Shown in pieces: positions 26,495-35,462 of a stretch of 64,000 nucleotides of DNA. Made by a program: the position numbers and the translations under genes. Position 1 is the stretch's first letter; every line of letters begins with the position of its first letter. Origin of the DNA: Paenibacillus pinisoli (GTDB lineage Bacteria; Bacillota; Bacilli; Paenibacillales; Paenibacillaceae); contig NZ_QXQB01000001.1 in assembly GCF_003605435.1 (NCBI RefSeq), positions 372,001-436,000 of the forward strand, read 5' to 3'. A model generated the notes under the pieces. The model saw only the letters and a program-made list of their open reading frames with translations, was not told the DNA's origin and made no database searches.

Positions 26495-27250
26495 TCATGT
26501 ATTGAAACTAAGCAGCAGTGACTTCACGATCAAATACCATCCATCCACCAGCACGAACAACAGCAGCTTAAACGGCAGCGATATCATAATCGGCGGAAGC
26601 ATCATCATCCCCATCGCCATGAGCGTACTTGCTACGATCATATCGATGACGAGGAACGGGATAAAGATCATAAAGCCCATCTGGAACGCCGTCTTCAATT
26701 CACTGATGGCATATGCGGGTATGAGTACCGTTAGCGGGATATCCTCGAAGGATTCTGGCTTTTCCGTTTTCGTATAATTCATGAATAATAGCAGGTCCTT
26801 CTCTCTTGTATGAGAGAACATAAACTTCTTCATAGGAACGGCAGCCTTGTCGAATGCCTCGGTCTGAGAGATTTCCCCTTTCAGATAAGGCTGCAGGGCA
26901 ACTTCATTCACTTGCCCGAAGGTCGGAGCCATGATGAAAAGTGTCAGAAAGAGCGACAATCCTATGATGACTTGGTTAGGCGGCATCATCTGCGTACCTA
27001 ATGAGGTACGGACAAAGCCAAGCACAACCACGATTCGAGTAAAGCTTGTCATCAGCACCATAATGGCCGGTGCAAGACTTAGTACGGTAATGAGCAGCAG
27101 AAGCGACAAAGCGCTTGTTCCTGGCTGATCCCCTTGGCTGCCTCCAATATTGATTGAAATATCGGGCAGCGGCTCCGCAAAGGCTTGATTATGTATGAGG
27201 AGGGACAGCAGCAGAACCGCCGCAAAGGAAAGCCACCTCTTATTTCTCAT
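26495..27250 (-). CDS. fliP: Flagellar export gate protein FliP
   Basis: Core of the FliPQR export channel. 251 residues with an N-terminal signal peptide (LSFAAVLLLSLLIHNQAFA) and the two FliP/SpaP-type signatures, FTRIVVVLGFVRTSLGTQ near residue 70 and AFQMGFMIFIPFLVIDMIVA near 188, plus ASTLMAMGMMMLPP. The start overlaps the end of fliO by 11 nt, so the two are coupled. Confidence 0.97.
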   Translation of the reverse strand: MRNKRWLSFAAVLLLSLLIHNQAFAEPLPDISINIGGSQGDQPGTSALSLLLLITVLSLAPAIMVLMTSFTRIVVVLGFVRTSLGTQMMPPNQVIIGLSLFLTLFIMAPTFGQVNEVALQPYLKGEISQTEAFDKAAVPMKKFMFSHTREKDLLLFMNYTKTEKPESFEDIPLTVLIPAYAISELKTAFQMGFMIFIPFLVIDMIVASTLMAMGMMMLPPIMISLPFKLLLFVLVDGWYLIVKSLLLSFNT

Positions 27251-27884
27251 GATCCATCAACCGTTCATTCTTGTTTTGGTCTTGCAGCATGTTCTCAAGC
27301 TGCTGCTTGCGGTCAGCCTGCTTGCTCAGCTTGCTCTGCAGCATCTGCTCGAAGGACGAAGCGGAATTCCACTGCTCTTTCCCCGGCTCAGCTTGATTTG
27401 AACGCTTGTTCCGCCATTGCTTGACCATGTCCGTCAAATCCTTGGGCGACCAGTCAGAGTTCGTCTGGTTCTCCAAAGCCGCGATAAGCTCGGCTGCTTC
27501 ATCAGGATCTGCAAGCTTGTCCAGCAGCGTAATCTGCTGGCCTACACCGACAATGTAGATCCGGCCGCCGATTTCCACGACCTGGACTGAACTGTTCTGG
27601 CCAAGCGCAATGCCGCCCAGAGAACGCATTGAGCGATTGGCTCCCCAAAGCTGGTTGCGCCTCGACAGCCATTTGATCACGAGAATGATCAAGGTAATGA
27701 CGATCGCAAGCGCCACCATAACCCAAACCATGTTGCCCAGCAGCTCTCCTGGGCTTGTATTCGCAATATCAAGCGGCTGCTCAATATCGGAGTTGCTGCC
27801 GCTGGAACCAGCAGCAGCGATTGTTGGCAAAGTCGCAAGCCCGATGATGGTAAGGATCGCCGCGCGCATTCTTGATTTTTTCAT
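27240..27884 (-). CDS. fliO: Flagellar biosynthetic protein FliO (FliZ in Bacillus)
   Basis: Assists assembly of the FliP ring. 214 residues: signal peptide (about 1-25, ends TIAAAG), a short extracytoplasmic part, one membrane helix (MVWVMVALAIVITLIILVIK, about 52-71), then a cytoplasmic FliO domain with SLGGIALGQNSSVQVVEIGG and a charged Gln/Lys-rich tail. The signal peptide plus FliO layout matches B. subtilis FliZ. It lies between cheY and fliP as in B. subtilis. Confidence 0.92.
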   Translation of the reverse strand: MKKSRMRAAILTIIGLATLPTIAAAGSSGSNSDIEQPLDIANTSPGELLGNMVWVMVALAIVITLIILVIKWLSRRNQLWGANRSMRSLGGIALGQNSSVQVVEIGGRIYIVGVGQQITLLDKLADPDEAAELIAALENQTNSDWSPKDLTDMVKQWRNKRSNQAEPGKEQWNSASSFEQMLQSKLSKQADRKQQLENMLQDQNKNERLMDHEK

Positions 27885-27895
27885 TGGAAAAACCG

Positions 27896-28258
27896 TTAGC
27901 CGAGCGTTTTCTTGATAGCTTCGATTACGCGATCAGCTTGGAAAGGCTTGACGATAAAATCTTTGGCGCCAGCTTGAATGGCGTCGATAACCATAGCTTG
28001 TTGTCCCATCGCGGAGCACATAATGACTTTGGCATTGCCATCCATCTTCTTGATTTCCTTCAAGGCGGAAATTCCGTCCATCTCAGGCATAGTAATATCC
28101 ATTGTAATCAGGTCAGGCTTCAGTTCCTTATATTTCTCGACTGCTTGCGCGCCGTCTTGAGCTTCGCCCACTACTTCGTATCCGTTTTTTGACAAGATAT
28201 CGCGAATCATCATGCGCATGAATGCAGCATCATCTACGATAAGAATGCGGTTTGCCAT
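27896..28258 (-). CDS. cheY: Chemotaxis response regulator CheY
   Basis: Single receiver domain that binds the flagellar switch (FliM/FliY) when phosphorylated. MANRILIVDDAAFMRMMIRD starts the protein; the phospho-acceptor is in LITMDITMPEMDG (about Asp54), with the conserved lysine in DFIVKPFQ. AGGAGG is 8 nt from the ATG at 28258 but only 2 nt from the in-frame ATG at 28264, so 28258 is used and gives 120 residues, as in B. subtilis. It sits within the switch/export gene block, directly after fliY. Confidence 0.97.
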   Translation of the reverse strand: MANRILIVDDAAFMRMMIRDILSKNGYEVVGEAQDGAQAVEKYKELKPDLITMDITMPEMDGISALKEIKKMDGNAKVIMCSAMGQQAMVIDAIQAGAKDFIVKPFQADRVIEAIKKTLG

Positions 28259-28281
28259 CTTCATTTCCTCCTAGGATGTTG

Positions 28282-29511
28282 TTATTGTAATTTTTGGATG
28301 CGGTCCCATTGGCTAACGATATCCGTAACGCGAACGCCGAAGTTCTCATCGATAACGACGACTTCTCCTTTGGCGATGAGCTTGTTGTTGACCAGAATGT
28401 CAACCGGCTCGCCTGCCAGCTTGTCCAATTCGATGATAGAGCCTTGCGACAGCTCGAGAATATCCTTAATTTGCTTCTGGGTCCTTCCTAATTCTACAGT
28501 GACCTTCAACGGAATGTCGAGCAATAAATTCAAATTCGTTCCGTCAGTCGGCGCATATGCCGGCTGGCTGAAATTCGCGAATTGTACAGGCTGGACATTG
28601 ACATTGCGGCTCGCGCTTTGCGCGTATCCGGCAGGCGGAGCGCCATACGGATCATAAGCTCCCGCAGGCTGTGCGACAGGCTGCGAAGGCGCTTGCTGCG
28701 TCATCGGCTGCGGCGGAGGCGCTACACTTGCTGCAGCCGTCTGCTGCACCGCCGCTTGTTGCTCTGCCGCTGCGATCTGCTGGGTGGCAGGCGCATCGGA
28801 TTGAGCGATTGGCTCTTCTGCCGTTCCCATCAAAGTCGAAACCATCTGCTTGGCGAAGGAGACCGGAAGGAGCTGCATAATCGTAGAGTCGATCAGGTCC
28901 CCAATCGTCAGATGGAACGAGATTTTGATAAATACATCGACCGGCGGCAGGTGATTCATGCCGTCGCCATTATTCACATCCAGAATATCAATTCCTGGCG
29001 GCGAGATATTGACAAATCGGTTGAAGATCGTCGACATCGATGTAGCGGATGAGCCCATCATCTGGTTCATCGCTTCCTGCACGGCGCTGATATGAATCTC
29101 ATTCAGATCCTCTGCAGTCACTTCGCCTTCGCCGCCAAGCATGAGGTCGGCGATGACCTGAGCGTCCTTCGTACGGATCACCAAGGAGTTGATTCCTTCA
29201 AAGCCGTCTACATATTGCACGCTTACCGCTACATGCGGCTTCGGAAAAATATCGCCGAGCTCTTCACGTCTGACCAGCGTCACTTGCGGCGTCGTAATAT
29301 CTACTTTTTTCCCAAGCAAGGTCGACAGTGCGGTAGCAGCGCTGCCGAAGGTAATGTTGCCGATTTCGCCCAAGGCGTCCTGCTCGATCGAGGACAGGTA
29401 ATCGGAAAGCTGCACTTCGTTCGACGGCGCCATCACTTCATCTGGTTCATTAGAGGATTGACGAAGCAATGCGTCGATTTCCTCTTGTGACAAATAATCT
29501 TTACTCGTCAT
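28282..29511 (-). CDS. fliY: Flagellar switch protein / CheY-P phosphatase FliY
   Basis: C-ring component that also dephosphorylates CheY-P. 409 residues: an N-terminal CheY-P-binding motif (LSQEEIDALLRQ), a two-site CheC-like phosphatase domain (DALGEIGNITFGSAATALST near 48; HISAVQEAMNQMMGSSATSM near 146), a Gln/Ala/Pro-rich linker (about 225-310) and a C-terminal FliN domain (LLLDIPLKVTVELGRTQKQI, then DKLAGEPVDILVNNKLIAKG). The ATG overlaps the fliM stop by 11 nt. Confidence 0.96.
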   Translation of the reverse strand: MTSKDYLSQEEIDALLRQSSNEPDEVMAPSNEVQLSDYLSSIEQDALGEIGNITFGSAATALSTLLGKKVDITTPQVTLVRREELGDIFPKPHVAVSVQYVDGFEGINSLVIRTKDAQVIADLMLGGEGEVTAEDLNEIHISAVQEAMNQMMGSSATSMSTIFNRFVNISPPGIDILDVNNGDGMNHLPPVDVFIKISFHLTIGDLIDSTIMQLLPVSFAKQMVSTLMGTAEEPIAQSDAPATQQIAAAEQQAAVQQTAAASVAPPPQPMTQQAPSQPVAQPAGAYDPYGAPPAGYAQSASRNVNVQPVQFANFSQPAYAPTDGTNLNLLLDIPLKVTVELGRTQKQIKDILELSQGSIIELDKLAGEPVDILVNNKLIAKGEVVVIDENFGVRVTDIVSQWDRIQKLQ

Positions 29512-30502
29512 AATCTTCTTCCGCTCCTTCGCTCACAATCTCTTCCACTTGGACAGCCATCTTATCCCGAATTGAGCCAGGGCTGCCGATAAATTTCAAT
29601 TTTTCACCAACTTTTATTTTCAGACCTTCATCGACCGGTTTATTAAGCGTAAGCACATCGCCGAGACCAAGATTCAGGAACTCATGGACGGTAATCGATG
29701 TCTCGCCCAGCTCCGCAACGATCGGAAGCTTGGCTTTGTGGACGCGCTGCTCCAGAATTTCAACCTCTTCCGGTATGCGCTCCTTCTTCTGCGACACAAA
29801 CCAATGATGCACGGACAGTCTTGGCATAATCGGTTCCAGCACGACATGCGGGATACAAAGGTTAATCATGCCGGTTGTATCGCCGATCTTCGTACTGAAG
29901 GATATAAGGGCAATTGTCTCGTTCGGAGATACGATCTGCATGAATTGCGGATTCGTCTCCAGCGCTTCCAGCCTAGGCGAAATATCGATAACGGTCTTCC
30001 ACGCTTCCTGAAGGCTGTCGAACGTCCTTGCGAAGATCCGCTCCATCACCGTAGTTTCGATCTCGGTCAAGTTGTTGATCTTCGACGGCGCGATCCCTTG
30101 TCCGCCAAGCATTCGATCCAGCATCGCATAAGCGACGTTCGGATGAACCTCCAGCACCATGCGTCCCTCGAGCGGCTCAGCTTCAAAAATGTTCAATATC
30201 GTCATCTTCGGAATGGAACGGATAAATTCGTCATAAGGCAACTGTTCAACGTCAACGACGTTAATCTGAACAAAAGTGCGAAGCTGCGCCGAGAAATAGG
30301 TTGTCAAATATCGCGCGAAGTTTTCGTGAATGCGTGTCAAGCTTCGGATATGATCCTTCGAGAAACGAACGGCACGCTTAAAGTCATATACACTTACCTT
30401 GCGCGAAATCTCTTCCTTCTTTAAGTCCTCGGCGTCCATCTCTCCAGAGGACAGCGCAGCGAGCAGCGCGTCAATTTCGTTCTGCGATAATACATCAACC
30501 AA
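29501..30502 (-). CDS. fliM: Flagellar motor switch protein FliM
   Basis: C-ring switch protein that binds CheY-P. The N-terminal CheY-binding motif LSQNEIDALLAAL is followed by the central CheC-like domain and a C-terminal SpoA/FliN-like domain (KLPIVAELGETSITVHEFLN). The longest frame starts at GTG 30511, but that codon overlaps the ribosome binding site; TTG at 30502 is 6-7 nt after GGGGGTG and gives the standard short lead, MVDVLSQNEID. 333 residues, the usual length. It overlaps fliY. Confidence 0.96.
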   Translation of the reverse strand: MVDVLSQNEIDALLAALSSGEMDAEDLKKEEISRKVSVYDFKRAVRFSKDHIRSLTRIHENFARYLTTYFSAQLRTFVQINVVDVEQLPYDEFIRSIPKMTILNIFEAEPLEGRMVLEVHPNVAYAMLDRMLGGQGIAPSKINNLTEIETTVMERIFARTFDSLQEAWKTVIDISPRLEALETNPQFMQIVSPNETIALISFSTKIGDTTGMINLCIPHVVLEPIMPRLSVHHWFVSQKKERIPEEVEILEQRVHKAKLPIVAELGETSITVHEFLNLGLGDVLTLNKPVDEGLKIKVGEKLKFIGSPGSIRDKMAVQVEEIVSEGAEEDYDE

Positions 30503-30539
30503 TTCTCTCACCCCCTTCGAGGAATATCGCTGCGGCTAA

Positions 30540-31004
30540 TTACATGCCCGCAACCATAATGTTTGTAATTTCCACCTTCACCAGCTTGCCTTTCGGCAGA
30601 GCAGGATTTATCAGGTTGAGCAGCTTGGCTTCCAGCGCATCTTCGCCTGCGGAACCGCTAAGGTCCTCTGCCGTCATATCCGCAAGCGTGCGGCTAATGA
30701 TCGGCTTTACCTCGATTTCAAGAATCTTGTCGAAGTCTTCCTTTGCTTTCTTGGAATCCAGTTGAAACGCAAAACTTACAATAACAACATTTTTGGAGTC
30801 CGCCAGATTGCGGCGGAAATCCTTAAGCTCCGATGTTACCTCCACGCGTTCTTTCGCCGATAGCACTTCAATTTTTACAGGCTTTTTCGCCGCCTCTGCA
30901 TCTGACGGATCTTTAAACAGCGAGTTGAACAAAAATATGGCCACGATTGCGATTAGCGTAATGGATAGCAAAATGGTTATTAACCAAGGCAACATTTTTT
31001 TCAT
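30540..31004 (-). CDS. fliL: Flagellar basal body-associated protein FliL
   Basis: Single-pass membrane protein near the stators. 154 residues with one N-terminal helix (LITILLSITLIAIVAIFLF, about 8-26) and a FliL extracytoplasmic domain; ends KGKLVKVEITNIMVAGM. GGAGGG lies 9 nt from the ATG. It lies between swrD and fliM, as in B. subtilis. Confidence 0.95.
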   Translation of the reverse strand: MKKMLPWLITILLSITLIAIVAIFLFNSLFKDPSDAEAAKKPVKIEVLSAKERVEVTSELKDFRRNLADSKNVVIVSFAFQLDSKKAKEDFDKILEIEVKPIISRTLADMTAEDLSGSAGEDALEAKLLNLINPALPKGKLVKVEITNIMVAGM

Positions 31005-31021
31005 GTCGAGAGACCCTCCTG

Positions 31022-31228
31022 TTATTCACTCTTTTGGGCCGCTGCAACGAGGCCAATTGTTTGAAGAAACTGCTGATTCAGCTCAATGAGCTCGCTAGTC
31101 TTCTCTTTTACCACCAGCTTATTGCCGGTCGTAAGCGTTATAACCGTATCAGCAGCCTCTTCAATCAATTCAATAAAAAGTGCATTTATTGTTACTTTCG
31201 TTCCGTTCAAACGCGTTACGGTAATCAT
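31022..31228 (-). CDS. swrD: FlbD-family protein SwrD
   Basis: Short protein that, in B. subtilis, is needed for full motor power (swarming). 68 residues: MITVTRLNGTKVTINALFIE, then DTVITLTTGNKLVVKEKTSE. This matches the FlbD/SwrD family in sequence and length. It lies between the hook gene and fliL. Confidence 0.93.
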   Translation of the reverse strand: MITVTRLNGTKVTINALFIELIEEAADTVITLTTGNKLVVKEKTSELIELNQQFLQTIGLVAAAQKSE

Positions 31229-31288
31229 CAGCTACCCCCCTCGTATGTAGGGGAGGCTGGGTAGCCTCCCGCTTAGTTCAATCTGTTA

Positions 31289-32101
31289 TTATCGTTTCAG
31301 GTTGACAACCTCTTGCAGAATTTCGTCCGAAGTCGTAATAATTCTGGAGTTGGCCTGGAAGCCGCGCTGCGCGACGATCATCTCTGTAAATTCGGCCGTC
31401 AAGTCAACGTTCGACATCTCCAGCTGTCCGGAGATAATTGCGCCCGTGCCGAACTCAGGGTCATTGGCAGCCAGCAATTCGAACTCGCCGTCCGGATTCG
31501 CGTTGACTGTCATGCGGTACAAGTTGCCGCCAAGCTTCTCAAGGCCGCTCGGGTTTACAACCTTCGCGATGCCAAGCTGCGCAACCTCTACTTGACCATC
31601 AGGCGTAACGCCCAGAATCGTGCCGTCCTGGCTAATGCTGAATGCAGTGATTTCCTCATCCAGAACAATCGGGGCGCCGTCAATTCCAAGTACGAATAAT
31701 CCGTCTGCAGTAACCAGCTGGCGTGCAGCATCAAGGTTGAAGTTACCTGCGCGCGTCAGCATCATCTCAGCGCCGTCGCCAGCGGATACTACAAAAAATC
31801 CGTCGCCGTCGATACGTACGTCTCTTGCCTGGTTCGTCGTCATGGCGCTGCCTGCTGTATGAATGGTATCAATAGAAGCAACCGATACGCCCAGCCCGAT
31901 TTGCTTGGCGTTCACGCCGCCGCGTTCGCCTTCTTCAGGTGCGGTTACACCAGATACCGTCTGGCTCAAAATGTCCGAGAACATGACACGGCCTGCTTTG
32001 AAACCGACCGTATTGACGTTGGCAATGTTGTTGCCGATAACGTCAAGTTTCGTTTGGAACCCTCTCATACCGGAAACGCCTGAATACATGGATCTCAACA
32101 T
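31289..32101 (-). CDS. flgE: Flagellar hook protein (FlgE; FlgG-like length)
   Basis: Rod/hook-type axial protein. 270 residues: N-terminal flg_bb_rod motif (MLRSMYSGVSGMRGFQTKLD followed by VIGNNIANVNTVGFKAGR), the central FlgE/F/G segment (DGDGFFVV) and a C-terminal flg_bbr_C motif (QLEMSNVDLTAEFTEMIVAQ followed by RGFQANSRIITTSDE). By length it looks like a distal rod FlgG, but the gene at this place in B. subtilis, once called flgG, encodes the actual hook protein FlgE. It follows flgD and a TIGR02530 gene, which supports a hook role. Confidence 0.9.
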   Translation of the reverse strand: MLRSMYSGVSGMRGFQTKLDVIGNNIANVNTVGFKAGRVMFSDILSQTVSGVTAPEEGERGGVNAKQIGLGVSVASIDTIHTAGSAMTTNQARDVRIDGDGFFVVSAGDGAEMMLTRAGNFNLDAARQLVTADGLFVLGIDGAPIVLDEEITAFSISQDGTILGVTPDGQVEVAQLGIAKVVNPSGLEKLGGNLYRMTVNANPDGEFELLAANDPEFGTGAIISGQLEMSNVDLTAEFTEMIVAQRGFQANSRIITTSDEILQEVVNLKR

Positions 32102-32188
32102 GGCTTTATTCCTCCAATGGGTTGTATTTGACTCGCGGCTGCTTCAGTCGATCCGCAGCCTAAGGCTTCCTTAACGGTCCAGCCTTTA

Positions 32189-32575
32189 TCAAGACAAAAT
32201 AATAGCACTGTCAATTTGCGTAAATACGTTGCTTTGCATCTGCTTGCCGTCCATCGCCGTTACGACGGTGCGCGACGGGACGTTCACGATCATCGCAATA
32301 TCTTTGAATACAATAAGAGAATCCTTTGCACCCTTGGACGCCGCATCGTCAACGGCTCGCATAATTTGCGTCAGCGATTCCGGCTGAAGCTTGATGCCAC
32401 GCTGCTCCATCCGCATCTCAGCGTGATGGCTGAAATTCAGCACCTGCGATTCCAGCAAATCGCGGAATTCGGTAGATACAGGCGGCTTTCCCTGCTGCCC
32501 TCTCGCAGCCTTGTCAAGCTGCAGCGGCGCAGTTCTTATCGGATATAAATGGCCGATCTTCATACTGTCGCTCAT
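32189..32575 (-). CDS. TIGR02530-family flagellar operon protein
   Basis: 128 residues; function unknown. It matches the TIGR02530 flagellar operon protein family in pattern: FSHHAEMRMEQRGIKLQPES, then KDSLIVFKDIAMIVNVPSRT and a C-terminal NVFTQIDSAIIL. No signal peptide or membrane segment. The ATG overlaps the flgD stop (ATGA), and the gene lies between flgD and the hook gene, so a role in hook assembly is likely but unproven. Confidence 0.88.
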   Translation of the reverse strand: MSDSMKIGHLYPIRTAPLQLDKAARGQQGKPPVSTEFRDLLESQVLNFSHHAEMRMEQRGIKLQPESLTQIMRAVDDAASKGAKDSLIVFKDIAMIVNVPSRTVVTAMDGKQMQSNVFTQIDSAIILS

Positions 32576-33057
32576 GACGCATCCCCTCCTGACGCACCGT
32601 CATCCGTAGACGGCGCCTGAGGCTCGCTCTCTGAGATAGACAACAGATAATCCAGCGCAACTTCCTTATCTCCAATTCTGGAGTAGAGGATGCCGTCTTT
32701 CGATACAATGGATTCGACTTGACCGCTAAGCGTTTGTATCGCACCTGCCTCGTCATATTCGTTCCATTGCACCCATTTGCCGATCAAGCTGGATGCCGAA
32801 CCTATGCTGTTGCGCATTTGCGTCAAAGCCGTGTTCATATTCATCAGCTGCTCAACGGATGTAAACTGCGCCATTTGCGCGATAAACTCCCGGTCTTGCA
32901 TCGGCTGCATCGGATCCTGGTTGCGGAGCTGTGCGACCAGAATCGATAGAAACTGATCTTTGCCCAGCGTATCCGATGGCTGACGACTAGCTGCCTTCTG
33001 CACATTGTTTTTGTGATAATCCGGCCAAACCAACCCCGAGGAAACAGTTCCTGCCAT
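32572..33057 (-). CDS. flgD: Flagellar hook cap protein FlgD
   Basis: Scaffold that caps the growing hook. 161 residues with the FlgD N-terminal signature LGKDQFLSILVAQLRNQDPM, then QPMQDREFIAQMAQFTSVEQ and LMNMNTAL. Shorter than E. coli FlgD (231) because the C-terminal FlgD Ig/Tudor part is reduced; similar short forms occur in Bacillus. It lies after fliK. Confidence 0.94.
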   Translation of the reverse strand: MAGTVSSGLVWPDYHKNNVQKAASRQPSDTLGKDQFLSILVAQLRNQDPMQPMQDREFIAQMAQFTSVEQLMNMNTALTQMRNSIGSASSLIGKWVQWNEYDEAGAIQTLSGQVESIVSKDGILYSRIGDKEVALDYLLSISESEPQAPSTDDGASGGDAS

Positions 33058-33095
33058 TACGATTCACCTCCGATCGCTGCTTCTCATTCAAGCCG

Positions 33096-34469
33096 TTAAG
33101 CTGTTTCATTAATGGCGCGGCCATAGCCCAAGCCTTGAATCGCTGCTTGCTCGACCAGTTCGGATTCAAATGCGTTATCCGTCACATTCTCATCATCGCC
33201 AAAGCCGCCCCGGTTGTCGGACGCTTGCTTGCCTTGCTGCCCCTGTCCGCCGTGCTGATGAGTCAGCTCCATGGATGCCGGGCTTTGCGTTACCTCAAGC
33301 TTCTCAACGTTCAGACCTTGTGCCGTCAACGAAGCTCTGAGCTGGGCCATTTGATTCTCCAGCATATCTTTCGCTTTTGCCGAATCCGTCTGGAACATCG
33401 CGGTCAATACGCCGTTCTGCATCGAGATGCGTACGTCGACTTGTCCTAGCTGTTCAGGGAATAGCTTGAGCTTGGCTTCCGATATGCCGTCAACAGCGCG
33501 AATGTTAAACTTCTGTACAATCAGGCCGTCCATTGTTTCCGCAAAGCTGTCCGCCAGTACGAACGCGGTAGGCGCTGACGATCTTGCCAGCAGCGGCGCA
33601 AAATCGCGAACGTTATGCGGGCCAACAAGCGGCAGTTGGACTGCTGCTTCATTGGCTGGAACGAAGGACTGGGATTCTGTCTGCGTCTGCAAAGCTTGGC
33701 CCTCGCCAAGCGCGGACATTACAGCTTGAAGCGCTGACGGATGAACTGTCTGCTGAGACAATCGCTGCAGCAATGCGCTTGCATCCTTAGCCGAAGCCGT
33801 CTGAGCGACTAGCCATGAAGGCAGAGAGCTCTCGTCAGTCTTCACCGTGCCGCCAGATGGCTTGGATTCATCTGTCGCCAGCGCTGCGGTCAGTGCCTGC
33901 AGCTGATTCGCAATCAGCGCATGCGGCTCTTGCCCTTGAACTTGCTTCAGCGAGCCTTGCTGCAGCAATGCCTGCAATTGAATCAGGCCGACCTGCATGC
34001 TTGCTTTAGTCTGTTCAAGCGCTTGCGCATTCTGGCCAAATCCGCCGGATTGCTCCTCCGTCCATGCGCCAGTACGAGGCGCAGGAATGCCTAGCAACGC
34101 CAGCAACGCCTGCAGCGCATAAAGCATCGATTGCAATTGGTCCAGCAAATTGCCCGAATCCGCTTCATTCTCGGCAGCTGCATCCAGCTTGTCCATAAGC
34201 CCGTCAATCATCGCCATCAAATCTTCTGTTGAAACTTCCGTTTCACCTGCGTTCAATGATAGGACCGTATTCTGCGAAGTAATGATTCCGAGAAGTCCCG
34301 ATTGCTGGGCAGAATTGCCGGCCGGCGTCGAATCGCTGACGATTTGCTGGACAAGCGCCTGCTTGAAGCTTCCTTCCGCTCCAGCGCCTGTACCCGTCTT
34401 CGCCGTTGCCGTCCCAGTGATCGCGGTTGCTTGTCCGGATACTGCCATGCCAGGAATAATCATTTCCAT
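33096..34469 (-). CDS. fliK: Flagellar hook-length control protein FliK
   Basis: Secreted molecular ruler that ends hook growth by acting on FlhB. 457 residues: a long low-complexity Gln/Ala/Ser-rich N-terminal and central part, then the C-terminal Flg_hook domain (about 335-425; LKLFPEQLGQVDVRISMQNG, then VLTAMFQTDSAKAKDMLENQ and LRASLTAQGLNVEKLEV). GGAGG is 9 nt before the ATG at 34469. A second, distant FliK-like protein is encoded at 55200-57275. Confidence 0.93.
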   Translation of the reverse strand: MEMIIPGMAVSGQATAITGTATAKTGTGAGAEGSFKQALVQQIVSDSTPAGNSAQQSGLLGIITSQNTVLSLNAGETEVSTEDLMAMIDGLMDKLDAAAENEADSGNLLDQLQSMLYALQALLALLGIPAPRTGAWTEEQSGGFGQNAQALEQTKASMQVGLIQLQALLQQGSLKQVQGQEPHALIANQLQALTAALATDESKPSGGTVKTDESSLPSWLVAQTASAKDASALLQRLSQQTVHPSALQAVMSALGEGQALQTQTESQSFVPANEAAVQLPLVGPHNVRDFAPLLARSSAPTAFVLADSFAETMDGLIVQKFNIRAVDGISEAKLKLFPEQLGQVDVRISMQNGVLTAMFQTDSAKAKDMLENQMAQLRASLTAQGLNVEKLEVTQSPASMELTHQHGGQGQQGKQASDNRGGFGDDENVTDNAFESELVEQAAIQGLGYGRAINETA

Positions 34470-34521
34470 ATGTATTCACCTCCTTTCCCGTGCAAAATGG
34501 TCTAGAAGGAGCTTGCTTCGC

Positions 34522-35427
34522 CTATGTGCCGGACATCAGCTTGGTCATGATATTTGCGGCGGCTGTCTTGTCCGCTTTAGACATTTCCGTCAATATGGCG
34601 GAGCGGGCTGTATCGCTAACCGAATTCAAGATACGAATCACTTTGCTTGGGCTGATCTCCATCATTTTGATCAGCATCTCCCCGGCGCTCTTCGCATCCA
34701 TCGAGGTGAAGGTAGCATTCAGCTGCTCTTGGTTAAGCGTAGCGGATGCAGGTTTCTCCTCCGCCTTTTCAGCTTTCTCCAGACGAGATTGCAATGCCGC
34801 AATCTGCATGTCCTTTGCCGATTGGCTGTCCTTCAGCTTCATCGTCGCTTCGGCAGCAATACGCGGATCCATTTTTTCCATGATGCGTACCCGGTCATCC
34901 GGACGCATGGAGGAGAATAGCAATACGATTTCATCCGGCGTCATATTTTGTACGATTGGAGCTGCCTTGCTCGGCGACATTTTGGAGAACATGCTTGAAA
35001 GCTCAGTAATCTTGGCAGCATATTCTTCATCTTCTAGCCGCTTGTCATTGTTCTGCTGCTTCAGCAGCGCATTCTCGGCTTGCAAATCCTGTACCGCTTC
35101 CGCTTGAGAGCCCTTTTCCCCGTTGGCAGACGCCAGCTCTTGCTTTACAGCCGCTAGCTCGGCTTCCAGCTCTTTGATTTTCTCCGTCATTTTAATGGAA
35201 CGGATCTGGTTGTCATCGCCGGAGCCGACTGTCGCTTTCGGTTCAGGCAGCACATTCTTGACTACGGGAATCGATTGCCCGAATTCAAGAGCACGATTGC
35301 GGAAGTCTGAATCGAACATGGCGTAAAGCACGCCAAGCAGCACGATTACAAACAGGATAGGTATCAACATAAACATCAAGCGTTCGAATGCGTTATAACC
35401 TTGCTTTTCTACTTCTGTATCCGCCAA
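34522..35427 (-). CDS. MotE/YlxF-like flagellar protein
   Basis: About 301 residues. One N-terminal membrane helix (LMFMLIPILFVIVLLGVLYA), a long coiled coil (about 80-140, MTEKIKELEAELAAVKQELA), then two short MgtE-N/FliG-like helical repeats (FSKMSPSKAAPIVQNMTPDE; ILNSVSDTARSAILTEMSKA). This fits the MotE/YlxF family found between fliJ and fliK; MotE in other bacteria is a periplasmic chaperone, but the role in Bacillota is unclear. A GTG at 35433 is 3 nt from GAGGAG; TTG at 35427 is 9 nt from it and is used. Confidence 0.85.
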   Translation of the reverse strand: MADTEVEKQGYNAFERLMFMLIPILFVIVLLGVLYAMFDSDFRNRALEFGQSIPVVKNVLPEPKATVGSGDDNQIRSIKMTEKIKELEAELAAVKQELASANGEKGSQAEAVQDLQAENALLKQQNNDKRLEDEEYAAKITELSSMFSKMSPSKAAPIVQNMTPDEIVLLFSSMRPDDRVRIMEKMDPRIAAEATMKLKDSQSAKDMQIAALQSRLEKAEKAEEKPASATLNQEQLNATFTSMDAKSAGEMLIKMMEISPSKVIRILNSVSDTARSAILTEMSKADKTAAANIMTKLMSGT

Positions 35428-35462
35428 TTCCACTCACTCCTCTAGCCGGTGTTACGCTTCAC

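Noticed and set aside
31289..32101. Calling this gene distal-rod flgG on length
   Set aside because: Length fits FlgG, but the position after flgD and the B. subtilis precedent favour the hook protein FlgE.
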